A DNA stretch of 50,050 bases from Clostridia bacterium (GTDB taxonomy: Bacteria > Bacillota > Clostridia > Christensenellales > Aristaeellaceae). Below, in pieces: positions 8,405 through 16,594 of the stretch. The notes below the pieces were generated by a model. That model ran no database searches. It saw only the letters and a list, made by a program, of their open reading frames with translations, and had not been told where the DNA came from. The position numbers were made by a program, and so were the translations under genes. The DNA lies in NCBI GenBank assembly GCA_017431005.1, contig JAFRLY010000060.1, positions 1 to 50,050 of the forward strand, in the 5' to 3' direction. Each line of letters opens with the position of its first letter. The stretch's first letter is position 1.

Positions 8405-10714
8405 ATGACAAAACCCAAAGTAATGGAACTGCCGGTGCTGCCCCTGCGGGGGCTGACGCTGTTTCCCGGCATGGTGCTGCATTTTGACGTAGGCCGTGCC
8501 AAGAGCGTGCGGGCACTGGAAAAATCACTGATGGCGGACCAGAAAATTTTTCTGGTGACGCAGATCAATGACAGCATAGAGGATCCGAAGCCGGAGGATC
8601 TGCATCCGGTGGGTGTGATCGCAACCATCCGCCAGGTCATGAACCTGCCCGGAGAAAATGTGCGGGTGCTGGTGGAAGGGGAGAGCCGGGGATCAATCCG
8701 CCAGGTGCTGGAGCAGGAGCCCTGCTTCACGGCGGAGGTGCTGATCCACAGGGATCGGGCCGCACGGTCAGCGGAAGCCAAAGCCCTGGTGCGCACAAGC
8801 CAGGATCTGTTTGACGAGTATGCCAAAACCTCCCAGCGGGTGAGCCAGGAGGCGGTGAACACCGTACGGGGCATGGAAAAACCCGGGGAGATTGCCGATC
8901 TGCTCGGCGCCAACGTGCTGAACAAGCCGGAGGAGAGGCAGAAGCTGCTGAATGAGCTGGACCCGGTAAAGCGCCTGGAGGCGATCTGTGAAATCCTGAT
9001 CCGGGAATCCGATATGGCGGACAGGGAAAAACAGATCCAGGCCCGGATCAAAAAGCAGATGGAAAAGAACCAGAAGGATTATTACCTTCGGGAACAGATC
9101 AAGGCCATTCAGGATGAGCTCGGCGACCGGAGCGATACGGAAGCGGACGAGCTGCGGGCCCGCATGGAGAAAACCCCGCTGAATGAGGAAGCCCGGACGA
9201 AATGCGAGAAGGAGCTGGACCGGCTGAGCCGCATGGCGCCCGGATCCCCGGAGGCCGCCATCAGCCAGACCTATGTGGAATGGATTCTGGATCTTCCCTG
9301 GGGAATCACCACGGAGGACAATCTGGATCTGGCCCAGGCGCGTGACGTGCTGAACCGGGATCACTTCGGGATGAACGAGGTAAAGGAACGGATCATTGAA
9401 TATCTGGCCGTACTGCGGATGAAAAAGGATCTGCGGGGGCCGATCCTCTGCTTTGTCGGACCGCCCGGCGTCGGGAAAACAAGTATTGTGAAGGCGATTG
9501 CGGAAGCGGTCGGCCGGAAATTTGTGCAGATGAGCCTGGGAGGCGTGCGGGATGAAGCGGAAATCCGCGGACACCGCAGGACATACATCGGTGCGATTCC
9601 GGGCCGGATTATTGCCGGACTGAAGCAGGCCGGAACCATGAATCCTGTTTTCCTCTTTGACGAAATTGACAAGATGAGCGGCGACTTCAGGGGCGACCCT
9701 GCGTCAGCCATGCTGGAAGTACTGGACGCGGAGCAGAACAGCGCCTTCCGGGATCATTACATGGAGCTTCCCTTCGACCTCAGCAAGGTGATGTTCATCA
9801 CCACGGCCAACAGCATGGAGGGCATTCCCGCTCCGCTGCTGGACCGGATGGAGCTGATCGAGGTGCCCAGCTATACAGAGGAGGAAAAGTTCCAGATTCT
9901 GAAGTCCCATCTGATGCCCAAACAGATTCAGGCGCACGGGCTGCAGGAGATGGAACTGGACTGCGGGGACGACGTTTACCGGAAGATGATCGAGGGCTAT
10001 ACCCGGGAGGCCGGCGTACGGACTCTGGAACGGGTGGCCGCAAAGGTCTGCCGCAAGATCGCGGTGGAGATCCTGGAAAAGCAGGAATGGAAGGTTCACC
10101 TGGACGCTGACGGACTGGAGAAGCTGCTGGGGGCGCCGAGATATCACCGGGAGGCTCCGGAAAAGGAGCCCAGGATCGGCGTGGTGAACGGCCTGGCCTA
10201 TACCACGGTGGGCGGCGAAATGCTGGAAGTGGAATGCGCGCCGATGCCGGGCAAGGGAGGCCTCAAGCTCACGGGACAGCTGGGAGACGTCATGAAGGAA
10301 TCTGCTGAGACGGCGTTCAGCTGGATCCGCTCCCACAGCGAAGCCCTGGGTCTGCAGAAGGATTTCTACAAGGATATTGACCTGCATGTGCACGTGCCGG
10401 AAGGCGCGGTGCCCAAGGACGGCCCGTCCGCAGGCGTGACCATGACGACGGCGCTGGTGAGCGCGCTGACAGGCAAGGCTGTACGGCAGGATGTCGCCAT
10501 GACCGGAGAGGTAACCCTGCGGGGGCGTGTCCTTCCCATCGGCGGCCTGAAAGAAAAAACCCTGGCTGCCTTCAGGGCCGGGATTAAGATTCTGGTCATT
10601 CCGGAGGAAAACCGGAAGGATCTGGAAAAGATTCCGGCGGAGGTGCTCTCCCGGTTCCGGATCGTGCCGGTGAAGGACGTGGAGGAAGTACTGCGCACAG
10701 CGCTTGCAGAATAA
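8405..10714 (+). CDS. lon: ATP-dependent protease Lon
   Basis: Hexameric AAA+ serine protease for misfolded and regulatory proteins. The 769-residue protein has the N-terminal substrate-binding domain ([15 protein letters not shown] at 9-23), a coiled coil, Walker A GPPGVGKT at 352-359, Walker B FLFDEIDK, and a C-terminal peptidase domain with the Ser-Lys dyad: Ser675 in KDGPSAG and Lys718 in GGLKEK. Nineteen bases separate it from clpX, with AAAGGAA before the ATG. Linkage with clpX and engB is common in Firmicutes. Confidence 0.98.
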   Translation: MTKPKVMELPVLPLRGLTLFPGMVLHFDVGRAKSVRALEKSLMADQKIFLVTQINDSIEDPKPEDLHPVGVIATIRQVMNLPGENVRVLVEGESRGSIRQVLEQEPCFTAEVLIHRDRAARSAEAKALVRTSQDLFDEYAKTSQRVSQEAVNTVRGMEKPGEIADLLGANVLNKPEERQKLLNELDPVKRLEAICEILIRESDMADREKQIQARIKKQMEKNQKDYYLREQIKAIQDELGDRSDTEADELRARMEKTPLNEEARTKCEKELDRLSRMAPGSPEAAISQTYVEWILDLPWGITTEDNLDLAQARDVLNRDHFGMNEVKERIIEYLAVLRMKKDLRGPILCFVGPPGVGKTSIVKAIAEAVGRKFVQMSLGGVRDEAEIRGHRRTYIGAIPGRIIAGLKQAGTMNPVFLFDEIDKMSGDFRGDPASAMLEVLDAEQNSAFRDHYMELPFDLSKVMFITTANSMEGIPAPLLDRMELIEVPSYTEEEKFQILKSHLMPKQIQAHGLQEMELDCGDDVYRKMIEGYTREAGVRTLERVAAKVCRKIAVEILEKQEWKVHLDADGLEKLLGAPRYHREAPEKEPRIGVVNGLAYTTVGGEMLEVECAPMPGKGGLKLTGQLGDVMKESAETAFSWIRSHSEALGLQKDFYKDIDLHVHVPEGAVPKDGPSAGVTMTTALVSALTGKAVRQDVAMTGEVTLRGRVLPIGGLKEKTLAAFRAGIKILVIPEENRKDLEKIPAEVLSRFRIVPVKDVEEVLRTALAE

Positions 10715-10728
10715 CTGGAATAACCGGG

Positions 10729-10756
10729 CCGGCAGCGGAGTTTCCGCCGCCGGTTT
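10729..10756 (+). terminator. Weak hairpin between lon and engB
   Basis: CCGGC(A)GCGGA (10729-10739) pairs with TCCGC(C)GCCGG (10743-10753) with one mismatch, followed by only TTTC. Probably an attenuating or stabilising hairpin rather than a full terminator. Confidence 0.35.
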
Positions 10757-10780
10757 CGCATGAATAAAAGGAAGGAAGCC

Positions 10781-11368
10781 ATGGACATTAAAACTGCGGA
10801 GTTCGTGACCTCCCTGGCGCGTTACGGCACATTTCCCGGCAAAGGCCTGAAGCAGATTGCCGTAGTGGGAAAGAGCAATGTCGGCAAAAGCACGCTGATC
10901 AACACCCTGTGCAGAAGAAACAAGCTGGCCCGCACCAGCTCCACACCGGGAAAAACCCGGCTGATCAACATTTTTCTGCTCAACGGGAGCTTCCACCTGA
11001 TTGATCTGCCGGGCTACGGGTTCGCAAAGGTGGACAAGAAGGAAAAGGAACGCTGGGGGCTGATGATGCAGGAGTATTTCACCACGGCGGAAGAGCTTCG
11101 TCATGTGCTCTGCCTGGTGGATATCCGGCATGAGCCCACTGAGGACGACAGGGTGATGAATCAGTTCCTGCGAGAGATGGAGATTCCCTTCACCGTGGTT
11201 GCCACCAAGGCGGACAAAATCAGCCGCGGCGCCCGCATGAAAAACCTAGCGCCGATCTGCAGGGCCCTTTCTGTGCAGCCCTGGGAAATCATCTGCTTCA
11301 GCGGTGAGGACGGGACCGGCCGGGATGAGCTTCTGAAGCGGATGAGCGAAGTGCTGCGGGAAGACTGA
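10781..11368 (+). CDS. engB: Ribosome biogenesis GTPase EngB (YsxC/YihA)
   Basis: Small essential GTPase that assists 50S ribosomal subunit assembly. The 195-residue protein shows the GTPase motifs: G1 GKSNVGKS at 30-37, the switch region STPGKTR near 54-60, G3 DLPGYG at 75-80, G4 TKADK near 147, and a late SGEDGTG loop. ATG 10781 follows AAAGGAAGG; an ATG at 10760 would add seven residues without homology. It closes the tig operon, and the next gene has its own promoter. Confidence 0.95.
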   Translation: MDIKTAEFVTSLARYGTFPGKGLKQIAVVGKSNVGKSTLINTLCRRNKLARTSSTPGKTRLINIFLLNGSFHLIDLPGYGFAKVDKKEKERWGLMMQEYFTTAEELRHVLCLVDIRHEPTEDDRVMNQFLREMEIPFTVVATKADKISRGARMKNLAPICRALSVQPWEIICFSGEDGTGRDELLKRMSEVLRED

Positions 11369-11397
11369 CAGCTTCGCAAATTTGTATCTTTTTCCTA

Positions 11398-11426
11398 TTG
11401 CAAATGCGTGGGATCGATAGTATAAT
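11398..11426 (+). promoter_or_regulatory. Promoter of the zinc-ribbon gene
   Basis: TTGCAA (11398-11403), 17 bases, then a perfect TATAAT (11421-11426). Transcription from about 11433 would give a leader of roughly 165 bases before the start at 11598, which is long for a gene of this kind. Confidence 0.75.
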
Positions 11427-11469
11427 CTCAAGCCGTAGAACCGCCGGCGCGAGTGAAAATCGAAACAGG

Positions 11470-11581
11470 GTGGGTCGTGGTTCCCATGAAGTGGGGACGC
11501 GTATTCGACATGTGGGGATTTTTGCGCTAACGAGTGGGAAAACGGTTGGGATTTGTCCCAATTTCGGTCCGCACAGGTGGG
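11470..11581 (+). promoter_or_regulatory. Helically phased GTGGG repeat array in leader
   Basis: GTGGG occurs at 11470, 11491, 11512, 11534 and 11577, with GTTGGG at 11545. The first four are 21, 21 and 22 bases apart, close to two DNA turns each, so they face the same side of the helix. Most continue as GTGGGGA or GTGGGAA. The motif resembles the TGGG direct repeats bound by MraZ, and mraZ itself lies 2.4 kb downstream. An RNA role is also possible, because a TTGGGA/TCCCAA hairpin (11546-11551 with 11556-11561) lies inside the transcribed leader. Confidence 0.5.
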
Positions 11582-11597
11582 AAAAGGAGGAAGACGG

Positions 11598-12023
11598 ATG
11601 AATCTGGTGAAGTGTCCCCGTTGTGATCTCAATTATATTCTTGAAGGGGAGAAGCTCTGCAAGGTCTGCCAGCGGGAGCTGAAGGGCGACAGGCGGGACT
11701 CGGAAGTGGAGCTCTGCAGCATCTGCAATGAGGCGCCGGCCCTGCCGGGCAAGGATGTATGCCTGTTCTGCCTGAAGGAAATGAACAAGAGCAACAGTAC
11801 ACCGGATGATGAGAGCATGGAGCGGGAAACGCTGGAGCCGGATAACATCGGAGATATGGATTCCATGAGCGGAATGGACGAGATCATCCCTGAGGTGGAT
11901 GATGATTCGGCCATTCCCAGCCAGGAGTTCGGGGAGATTGAAAACGAACTGAGCCTGGAGGACGTCCGTGAGGACGAGGAGCGCGGTGCGGAAGAGGATG
12001 AGGAAGAGGACGAAGACATCTGA
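11598..12023 (+). CDS. Zinc-ribbon protein with acidic tail, function unknown
   Basis: A 141-residue protein with four CxxC pairs in the first 65 residues (CPRC, CKVC, CSIC, CLFC), forming two likely treble-clef or ribbon zinc sites. The second half is strongly acidic and ends with long Glu/Asp runs. Similar conserved proteins occur in Clostridia without assigned function. AAAGGAGG before ATG 11598 fixes the start. It is preceded by a strong promoter and the phased GTGGG leader, and followed after 27 bases by a metallophosphoesterase gene. The acidic tail suggests contact with a basic partner such as RNA polymerase or a ribosomal protein; that is inference only. Confidence 0.75.
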   Translation: MNLVKCPRCDLNYILEGEKLCKVCQRELKGDRRDSEVELCSICNEAPALPGKDVCLFCLKEMNKSNSTPDDESMERETLEPDNIGDMDSMSGMDEIIPEVDDDSAIPSQEFGEIENELSLEDVREDEERGAEEDEEEDEDI

Positions 12024-12050
12024 CCGCTCCGGAAACTGAGAGGAACAAAC

Positions 12051-12758
12051 ATGCGCCTGTTTGCCATTGGAGACCTGCACCTGTCCGGCGGGGACGATAA
12101 ACCCATGGACGTGTTCGGTCCGCAGTGGGACAGGCACTTTTTGCATATCCGGGAGAATTGGGAACGGCTGGTCAGACCGGAGGACACTGTGCTGATTCCG
12201 GGGGATATCAGCTGGGCCATGCAGCTGCAGCAGGCAATTCCGGATCTGCAGGATATCGGAAGACTGCCGGGCAGAAAGGTGCTGCTGAAGGGAAATCATG
12301 ATTACTGGTGGAGTTCCGTGACCCGCGTGCGGGAGGTTCTGCCTCCCGGTATGACAGCCCTGCAGCACAGCGCGGAGGATATCGGCGGCTGTGTGGTTTG
12401 CGGAACCCGGGGATGGCTGATTCCGACAACCGGCGCTCCCCTCGGTGAGGCGGATGAAAAGCTTTACCGCCGGGAGGCACAGCGCCTGAATCTGGCGCTG
12501 GATCAGGCGGAAACACTGGCGGAAGGCAGACCCATCGTGGTGATGATGCACTATCCGCCGCTGACGGCAGCCGAGCGGGAAACGTTGTTTACGGAACTGC
12601 TGGAGCAGCGCAAAGTTCATACCGTTCTTTACGGGCATCTGCACGGGGGCGGAATCAGTCTGGGATTCAACGGAGTCCATCAGGGGATCCGGTACAGGCT
12701 GGTATCCTGCGACAGCATCGGGTTCTGCCCCGTGGAAATCCCACTCGAAGAAGAATAA
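12051..12758 (+). CDS. Metallophosphoesterase
   Basis: A 235-residue calcineurin-like phosphoesterase with a complete motif set: DLHLS at 8-12, GDISW near 51, GNHDYWW near 81, HYPP near 166 and GHLHGG near 196. The YWW after GNHD and the overall length fit the family of predicted phosphohydrolases often placed in COG1768. It is presumably cytoplasmic, since no signal peptide is present. GAGAGGAAC precedes the ATG. It lies between the zinc-ribbon gene and degV with short gaps (27 and 22 bases), so the three are likely co-transcribed. Substrate unknown. Confidence 0.85.
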   Translation: MRLFAIGDLHLSGGDDKPMDVFGPQWDRHFLHIRENWERLVRPEDTVLIPGDISWAMQLQQAIPDLQDIGRLPGRKVLLKGNHDYWWSSVTRVREVLPPGMTALQHSAEDIGGCVVCGTRGWLIPTTGAPLGEADEKLYRREAQRLNLALDQAETLAEGRPIVVMMHYPPLTAAERETLFTELLEQRKVHTVLYGHLHGGGISLGFNGVHQGIRYRLVSCDSIGFCPVEIPLEEE

Positions 12759-12780
12759 AGAAAGCGGGAGATACTGAGAT

Positions 12781-13650
12781 ATGATCAGGACAGCGGTAAT
12801 GACGGATACCAACAGCGGAATCTCTGTCCAGGAGGGGCAGGAGATGGGCGTCTATGTACTGCCCATGCCCGTGGTGGTGGACGGGAAGGAATATACGGAG
12901 GGTGTGGATATCACCCATGAAGCGCTCTTTGAAGCCCTGGAGGCCGGCAAACCGGCAATGACTTCCCAGCCAAGCCCTGCGGACGTCCGGGCACTCTGGG
13001 ACAAGGCGCTCGCAGACGGCGCGGAACAGGTGGTCTACATTCCCATGTCCTCCAAGCTCAGCGGTTCCTGTGATGCAGCAGCCGCTCTTGCTGAAGATTA
13101 CGGCGGCAAGGTGGCTGTGGTGGATAATCACCGGATATCCGTGACGCTTCGCTCCAGCGTGAAGGACGCCCTGTATCTTTCCAGACTGGGAAAGACGGCG
13201 GAAGAGATCAAGGCGCAGCTTGAACGCAACGCTTTTGACGCCAGCATCTATATCTGTGTCAATACGCTGAAATATCTGAAGCGGAGCAACCGGGTCACAG
13301 CGGCGGGGGCCTCGCTGGCGACGGCCATGAACCTGCATCCGGTGCTGAATATCCGGGGCGGGAAGCTGGATGCCCAGTGTGTGGTCCGCGGTGACAAGCA
13401 TACGCAGAAGACCCTGATCAAGCTGATGGAAACGGATCTTGAAAAGAGGTTCCGCTATATACCCCGAAACCAGATGCGCATGTATACCGCCGGCACCTTC
13501 GTCAACCCGGAGGATGCTGAGGAATGGACCGGCCGGGTACGGAAGGCTTTCAAGGATGAAAGCATCAGGTATTATCCGCTGTCCTGCTCCATTACCTGCC
13601 ATGTGGGGGAAAACGCGGTCGCCATTGCGATGGCGATCAAAGGTGAATAG
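12781..13650 (+). CDS. DegV family fatty-acid-binding protein
   Basis: A 289-residue DegV-type (FakB-like) protein. Features are the N-terminal MTDTNSGIS strand-loop, TSQPSPADV near 61 in the position of the conserved ligand-binding TSQPS loop, MSSKLSGSC near 85, and LKYLKRSNRVT near 165. Proteins of this fold bind a fatty acid and, when paired with FakA, present it for phosphorylation. No fakA gene is in the window. It is the first of two DegV paralogues here (see 26573-27427). A strong terminator follows at 13697-13729. Confidence 0.9.
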   Translation: MIRTAVMTDTNSGISVQEGQEMGVYVLPMPVVVDGKEYTEGVDITHEALFEALEAGKPAMTSQPSPADVRALWDKALADGAEQVVYIPMSSKLSGSCDAAAALAEDYGGKVAVVDNHRISVTLRSSVKDALYLSRLGKTAEEIKAQLERNAFDASIYICVNTLKYLKRSNRVTAAGASLATAMNLHPVLNIRGGKLDAQCVVRGDKHTQKTLIKLMETDLEKRFRYIPRNQMRMYTAGTFVNPEDAEEWTGRVRKAFKDESIRYYPLSCSITCHVGENAVAIAMAIKGE

Positions 13651-13696
13651 AAAAATCTTAACTTTTTGTAACAATATACTGAAAAAGAGAATTCTG

Positions 13697-13729
13697 ACAG
13701 GAGCCGGAAACTGAGGCTCCTGTTTTTTT
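13697..13729 (+). terminator. Terminator after degV
   Basis: ACAGGAGCC (13697-13705) pairs perfectly with GGCTCCTGT (13715-13723), followed by a run of T. It closes the zinc-ribbon/phosphoesterase/degV unit and isolates the dcw cluster. Confidence 0.85.
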
Positions 13730-13803
13730 ATACCAAATATTGTGAATGATGCGAATTAAGGACACAAGACGCAAACGAAAGAGCTCGTTTTAATTACGAA
13801 AAT

Positions 13804-13851
13804 ATTACAAAATTATTACAAAAACAATTCAAAAACAATTCAAAAGAATTG
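13804..13851. repeat. A-rich tandem repeats upstream of the mraZ promoter
   Basis: ACAATTCAAAA occurs twice in tandem (13824-13834 and 13835-13845), preceded by two ATTACAAA copies and followed by GAATTG, which can pair with CAATTC. The 11-base period puts the A runs nearly on one face of the helix. Such a stretch could act as a bent or UP-like element for the promoter at 13873-13901. There is no gene in 13651-13966; it holds the terminator, this repeat, the promoter and the MraZ-type sites. Confidence 0.4.
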
Positions 13852-13872
13852 AAAAAACCCAGGACAGAAGTC

Positions 13873-13901
13873 TTGCGCATCAGAAAAATGTGTGCTAAAT
13901 T
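13873..13901 (+). promoter_or_regulatory. Promoter of the dcw cluster (mraZ)
   Basis: TTGCGC (13873-13878), 17 bases, TAAATT (13896-13901). The start of transcription would fall inside the G-run repeats described next, so a protein bound there would block initiation or early elongation. Confidence 0.5.
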
Positions 13902-13903
13902 GG

Positions 13904-13958
13904 TGGGGAAAAAGGGGAATTTATCCCTAAAAAGGGGAAAAAGTGGTAGAAAAGGGGG
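13904..13958 (+). promoter_or_regulatory. Probable MraZ operator (G-run repeats)
   Basis: GGGG or GTGG cores begin at 13905, 13914, 13934, 13943 and 13954, about 10 bases (one helical turn) apart or a multiple of it, embedded in A-rich DNA; a CCC at 13925-13927 fills the skipped turn on the other strand. MraZ is known to bind direct TGGG-type repeats before its own gene. The last repeat includes the ribosome binding site of mraZ. Confidence 0.65.
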
Positions 13959-13966
13959 AAGGATAC

Positions 13967-14422
13967 GTGGCTGGCTTTATCGGATCCTACTCCCACAGCA
14001 TGGACGCAAAAGGCCGTCTGGTGATCCCCCAGAGCTTCCGGGACAAGCTGGGAGAACAGTTTTGCGTCGCCCCTTCCTATGATTTCCAGTCCATTGCCAT
14101 CTATCCGACAGAAATGTGGGAAAAACGCAGTGAGGCTTTTGAAAAGCTGGGTCATCTGAACCCTTCGCTGAACCGCTATCTGGAACAGTTTTACGCGCTG
14201 AGTTACAACGAACAGTCCTGCGACGGGCAGGGGCGCGTGCTTCTTCCGGTGAACATCCGCCAGAAGATTCTCGGAGAAGAGCGGGATGTGGAGCTGACCG
14301 GCGCCAACGACCATATCCGTGTCGTGGCCAGCAGCGTCAGCGCCAGAAGCTGGGATCAGTTCCGCAGCGAGCTGCCTGATCTGCTGAATCTCATTGCCGG
14401 ACTGGAGAAGCAGGATTCCTGA
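13967..14422 (+). CDS. mraZ: Transcriptional regulator MraZ
   Basis: Double-AbrB DNA-binding protein that represses its own dcw operon. The 151-residue protein has two swapped-hairpin domains with their DxxxR signatures, DAKGR near residue 12 and DGQGR near 85. I chose the GTG at 13967 because it gives the typical start (GFIGSYSH before DAKGR) and GGGGGAAGG lies just upstream; a GTG at 13943 in the same frame would add eight residues but lies inside the operator. It is not followed by rsmH, its usual partner. Confidence 0.93.
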   Translation: MAGFIGSYSHSMDAKGRLVIPQSFRDKLGEQFCVAPSYDFQSIAIYPTEMWEKRSEAFEKLGHLNPSLNRYLEQFYALSYNEQSCDGQGRVLLPVNIRQKILGEERDVELTGANDHIRVVASSVSARSWDQFRSELPDLLNLIAGLEKQDS

Positions 14423-14454
14423 GAGATATCACGAATTAAGAAAGAGGGATAACC

Positions 14455-15060
14455 ATGATGGAGGCTTCCGTCCGGGCAGGCAGAAGGCTGCAGGATGTTT
14501 CTGTACGCTGGCAGGAAAGCCGGGACCGCAGAGATCAGCGGCAGCAGCTTGCAAACATCCGGAGGAAACGGATGTCCTGCGCAGACAGCCTGCAGGATTT
14601 CCAGAAGACGCAGGACTGGACCGGCCAGATGTCCATGAGCCCCAGCGGCCGGTTCCAGGTGATTGAGGACAGCCGGAAACGGGAGCCGCTGGTGACACGG
14701 GAAGGCCTGCAGTGGAATTTCGGATGGGGCGTGCTGATTGCCGTGGCTGTGCTGTTTGCGGTTGTTCTGCTGGCAGATGCGGTTCTGATCGGAAACTGCA
14801 GCCGCTCCATTGACAGGCTGAGCAGCCGGATTGAGATGATTGCCCAGAAGAACGGGCAGCTGTCCGCCGAACTAAGCTACAGCTCCGGTGACATCAGCGT
14901 GTGCACGGAGGCTGTGAAGCTGAACCTGATTTCCTCAAGCGGGGCCATGACGGTGAAGCTGACAGCTCCCCAGAGCGCCAGCCTGACCTTCGCCGGAACG
15001 GCTCAGGGAAATGCTGCGCACAGTGCGGGCAGCCGGATCGCGTCCATCGTGGGAGACTGA
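14455..15060 (+). CDS. FtsL-like cell division protein
   Basis: A 201-residue single-pass membrane protein: charged cytoplasmic segment (1-83), transmembrane helix at about 84-106 (WGVLIAVAVLFAVVLLADAVLI), then an extracytoplasmic segment that begins with a short coiled coil (SIDRLSSRIEMIAQKNGQLSAEL) and ends in a Ser/Ala/Thr-rich part. This topology and its position between mraZ and murE fit FtsL or a FtsL/DivIC-like protein that joins DivIB at the septum. Sequence identity alone would not prove it, and the long cytoplasmic part is atypical. The ATG follows GAGGGA; a second ATG is one codon later. Confidence 0.6.
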   Translation: MMEASVRAGRRLQDVSVRWQESRDRRDQRQQLANIRRKRMSCADSLQDFQKTQDWTGQMSMSPSGRFQVIEDSRKREPLVTREGLQWNFGWGVLIAVAVLFAVVLLADAVLIGNCSRSIDRLSSRIEMIAQKNGQLSAELSYSSGDISVCTEAVKLNLISSSGAMTVKLTAPQSASLTFAGTAQGNAAHSAGSRIASIVGD

Positions 15061-15085
15061 AGGTCAGTCTCCCGTTTCGTGTAGT
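15051..15085 (+). terminator. Perfect hairpin overlapping the ftsL-like stop codon
   Basis: GGGAGACTGA (15051-15060) pairs over all 10 bases with TCAGTCTCCC (15064-15073), loop AGG. The left arm contains the stop codon. Only short T groups follow, so it is a candidate attenuator or mRNA cleavage and stability element between ftsL and murE. Confidence 0.45.
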
Positions 15086-15111
15086 TTTGGAACAGTAAAG
15101 GAAGATGACAT

Positions 15112-16581
15112 ATGCGCTTGCGGGAACTGATTCAGGAGATGCCCTATACGGAGGAAGTCCGGGGCGATCTGGATACAGATATACGGGAAATCACGTCCTC
15201 CAGCCGGGACAAGACGGACGCCGGGCTGTTTTTTTGCATAGTCGGCGCGCGGTTTGACGCCCATGACTATGCGTGGGAAGCAGTGGAGAACGGATGTGTC
15301 GCGCTGATTGTTGAGCATTTTGTGGACCTGCCGGTTCCCCAGGTGCGGGTCAGCAACGGCCGGGCGGCCATGGCCAGAATTGCCGAAGCTTTCTACGGCT
15401 TCCCCTCGCGGGAAATGAAAATGATCGGCATCACCGGCACGAAGGGGAAAACCACGACCACCTATCTGCTGAAAAGCATCTGCGAGAAGGCCGGTTATAC
15501 GTGCGGGATTATCGGGTCCACCGGAAGCGTGGTCGGCAGCAGTCACCTGGACAGCAAGCTGACGACGCCGGATCCCATCGACCTGCAGAAAACCCTGCGG
15601 ATGATGCGCGATGCCGGCGTGCAGGTGGTCTGCATGGAGGTCAGCGCTCATGCCATTGACATGTGCCGGCTGGACGGTATGACCTTTGAGGTCGGGTGCT
15701 ATACCAATCTGAGTCAGGACCATCTTGATTATTTCTACACCATGGAGCGCTATTTTGAGACCAAAAAGCGGTTCTTCACCGAAGGAATGGTCAGGAATGC
15801 GGCGCTGAACGCGGATGAGGAGACCTCCGGGAATATTCTGAAGGACCTGCAGATTCCGAACATCACCTACGGAATCTGCGTGAATGCGGACGTGTTCGCG
15901 AGAGATCTTGAAATCACCGAGGAAGGCGTCCGGTTCAACGTGCAGCTCCACGGCATGCATGACTTCGCCGTCCGTATGCGGATGACCGGCATGTTCAATG
16001 TTTATAACGCTCTGGCGGCAGCCAGCTGCGCGCTGATTCTGGGAATCGAACCCGACCGGATCCGGGAGGGGCTGGAAGCGGTGACGCGGGTGCCCGGCCG
16101 GATCGAAATGCTGCAGACCGGGACCCCGTACAAGGTGATCCTGGATTACAGCCATTCGCCGGACGCGCTGGAAAATATTCTGAAAACGGTGCGCCAGTTC
16201 ACCCGGAACCGCGTCATCTGCCTTTTTGGCTGCGGAGGCGACCGGGATAAGGGCAAACGTCCCATGATGGGCGAGATCGGAGGCCGGCTGGCGGATTACT
16301 GCATACTGACTTCGGACAATCCCCGGACGGAAAATCCGATGGTTATTCTGGCGGCCATAGAAAAGGGCATCAAACCCACCGGCAAGCCTTACCGGGTGAT
16401 CGAAAACCGGAAAGAGGCCATCCGGGCCGCGCTGACCATGGCGGAGGACGGGGACGTGATTGTCCTGGCGGGAAAAGGCCATGAGACCTATCAGGAGATC
16501 ATGGGCGTGAAGCGGCCTTTTGATGAGAAAGTAATCGTCAGCGAGCTGCTGCGGGAAATGAAGCTGGAGCAGGCGGATTAA
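15112..16581 (+). CDS. murE: UDP-MurNAc-tripeptide synthetase (meso-DAP ligase)
   Basis: Adds the third residue of the peptidoglycan stem peptide using ATP. The 489-residue protein has the P-loop GTKGKTTT at 109-116, the TTPDP loop at 151-155, EVSAHA at 176-181, and DNPR at 402-405. DNPR is the signature of enzymes that add meso-diaminopimelate rather than lysine, so the wall is predicted to be of the DAP type. AAGGAAG lies before the ATG at 15112. The next gene, mraY, begins 13 bases after the stop, and murF, usual between them, is absent. Confidence 0.97.
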   Translation: MRLRELIQEMPYTEEVRGDLDTDIREITSSSRDKTDAGLFFCIVGARFDAHDYAWEAVENGCVALIVEHFVDLPVPQVRVSNGRAAMARIAEAFYGFPSREMKMIGITGTKGKTTTTYLLKSICEKAGYTCGIIGSTGSVVGSSHLDSKLTTPDPIDLQKTLRMMRDAGVQVVCMEVSAHAIDMCRLDGMTFEVGCYTNLSQDHLDYFYTMERYFETKKRFFTEGMVRNAALNADEETSGNILKDLQIPNITYGICVNADVFARDLEITEEGVRFNVQLHGMHDFAVRMRMTGMFNVYNALAAASCALILGIEPDRIREGLEAVTRVPGRIEMLQTGTPYKVILDYSHSPDALENILKTVRQFTRNRVICLFGCGGDRDKGKRPMMGEIGGRLADYCILTSDNPRTENPMVILAAIEKGIKPTGKPYRVIENRKEAIRAALTMAEDGDVIVLAGKGHETYQEIMGVKRPFDEKVIVSELLREMKLEQAD

Positions 16582-16594
16582 GGAGCGTATCGTG

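Noticed and set aside
11433-11597. Leader of the zinc-ribbon gene as a T-box or known riboswitch
   Set aside because: GGGTGG occurs, but there is no T-box sequence, specifier loop or terminator-antiterminator pair, and no core of a riboswitch class I can recognise.
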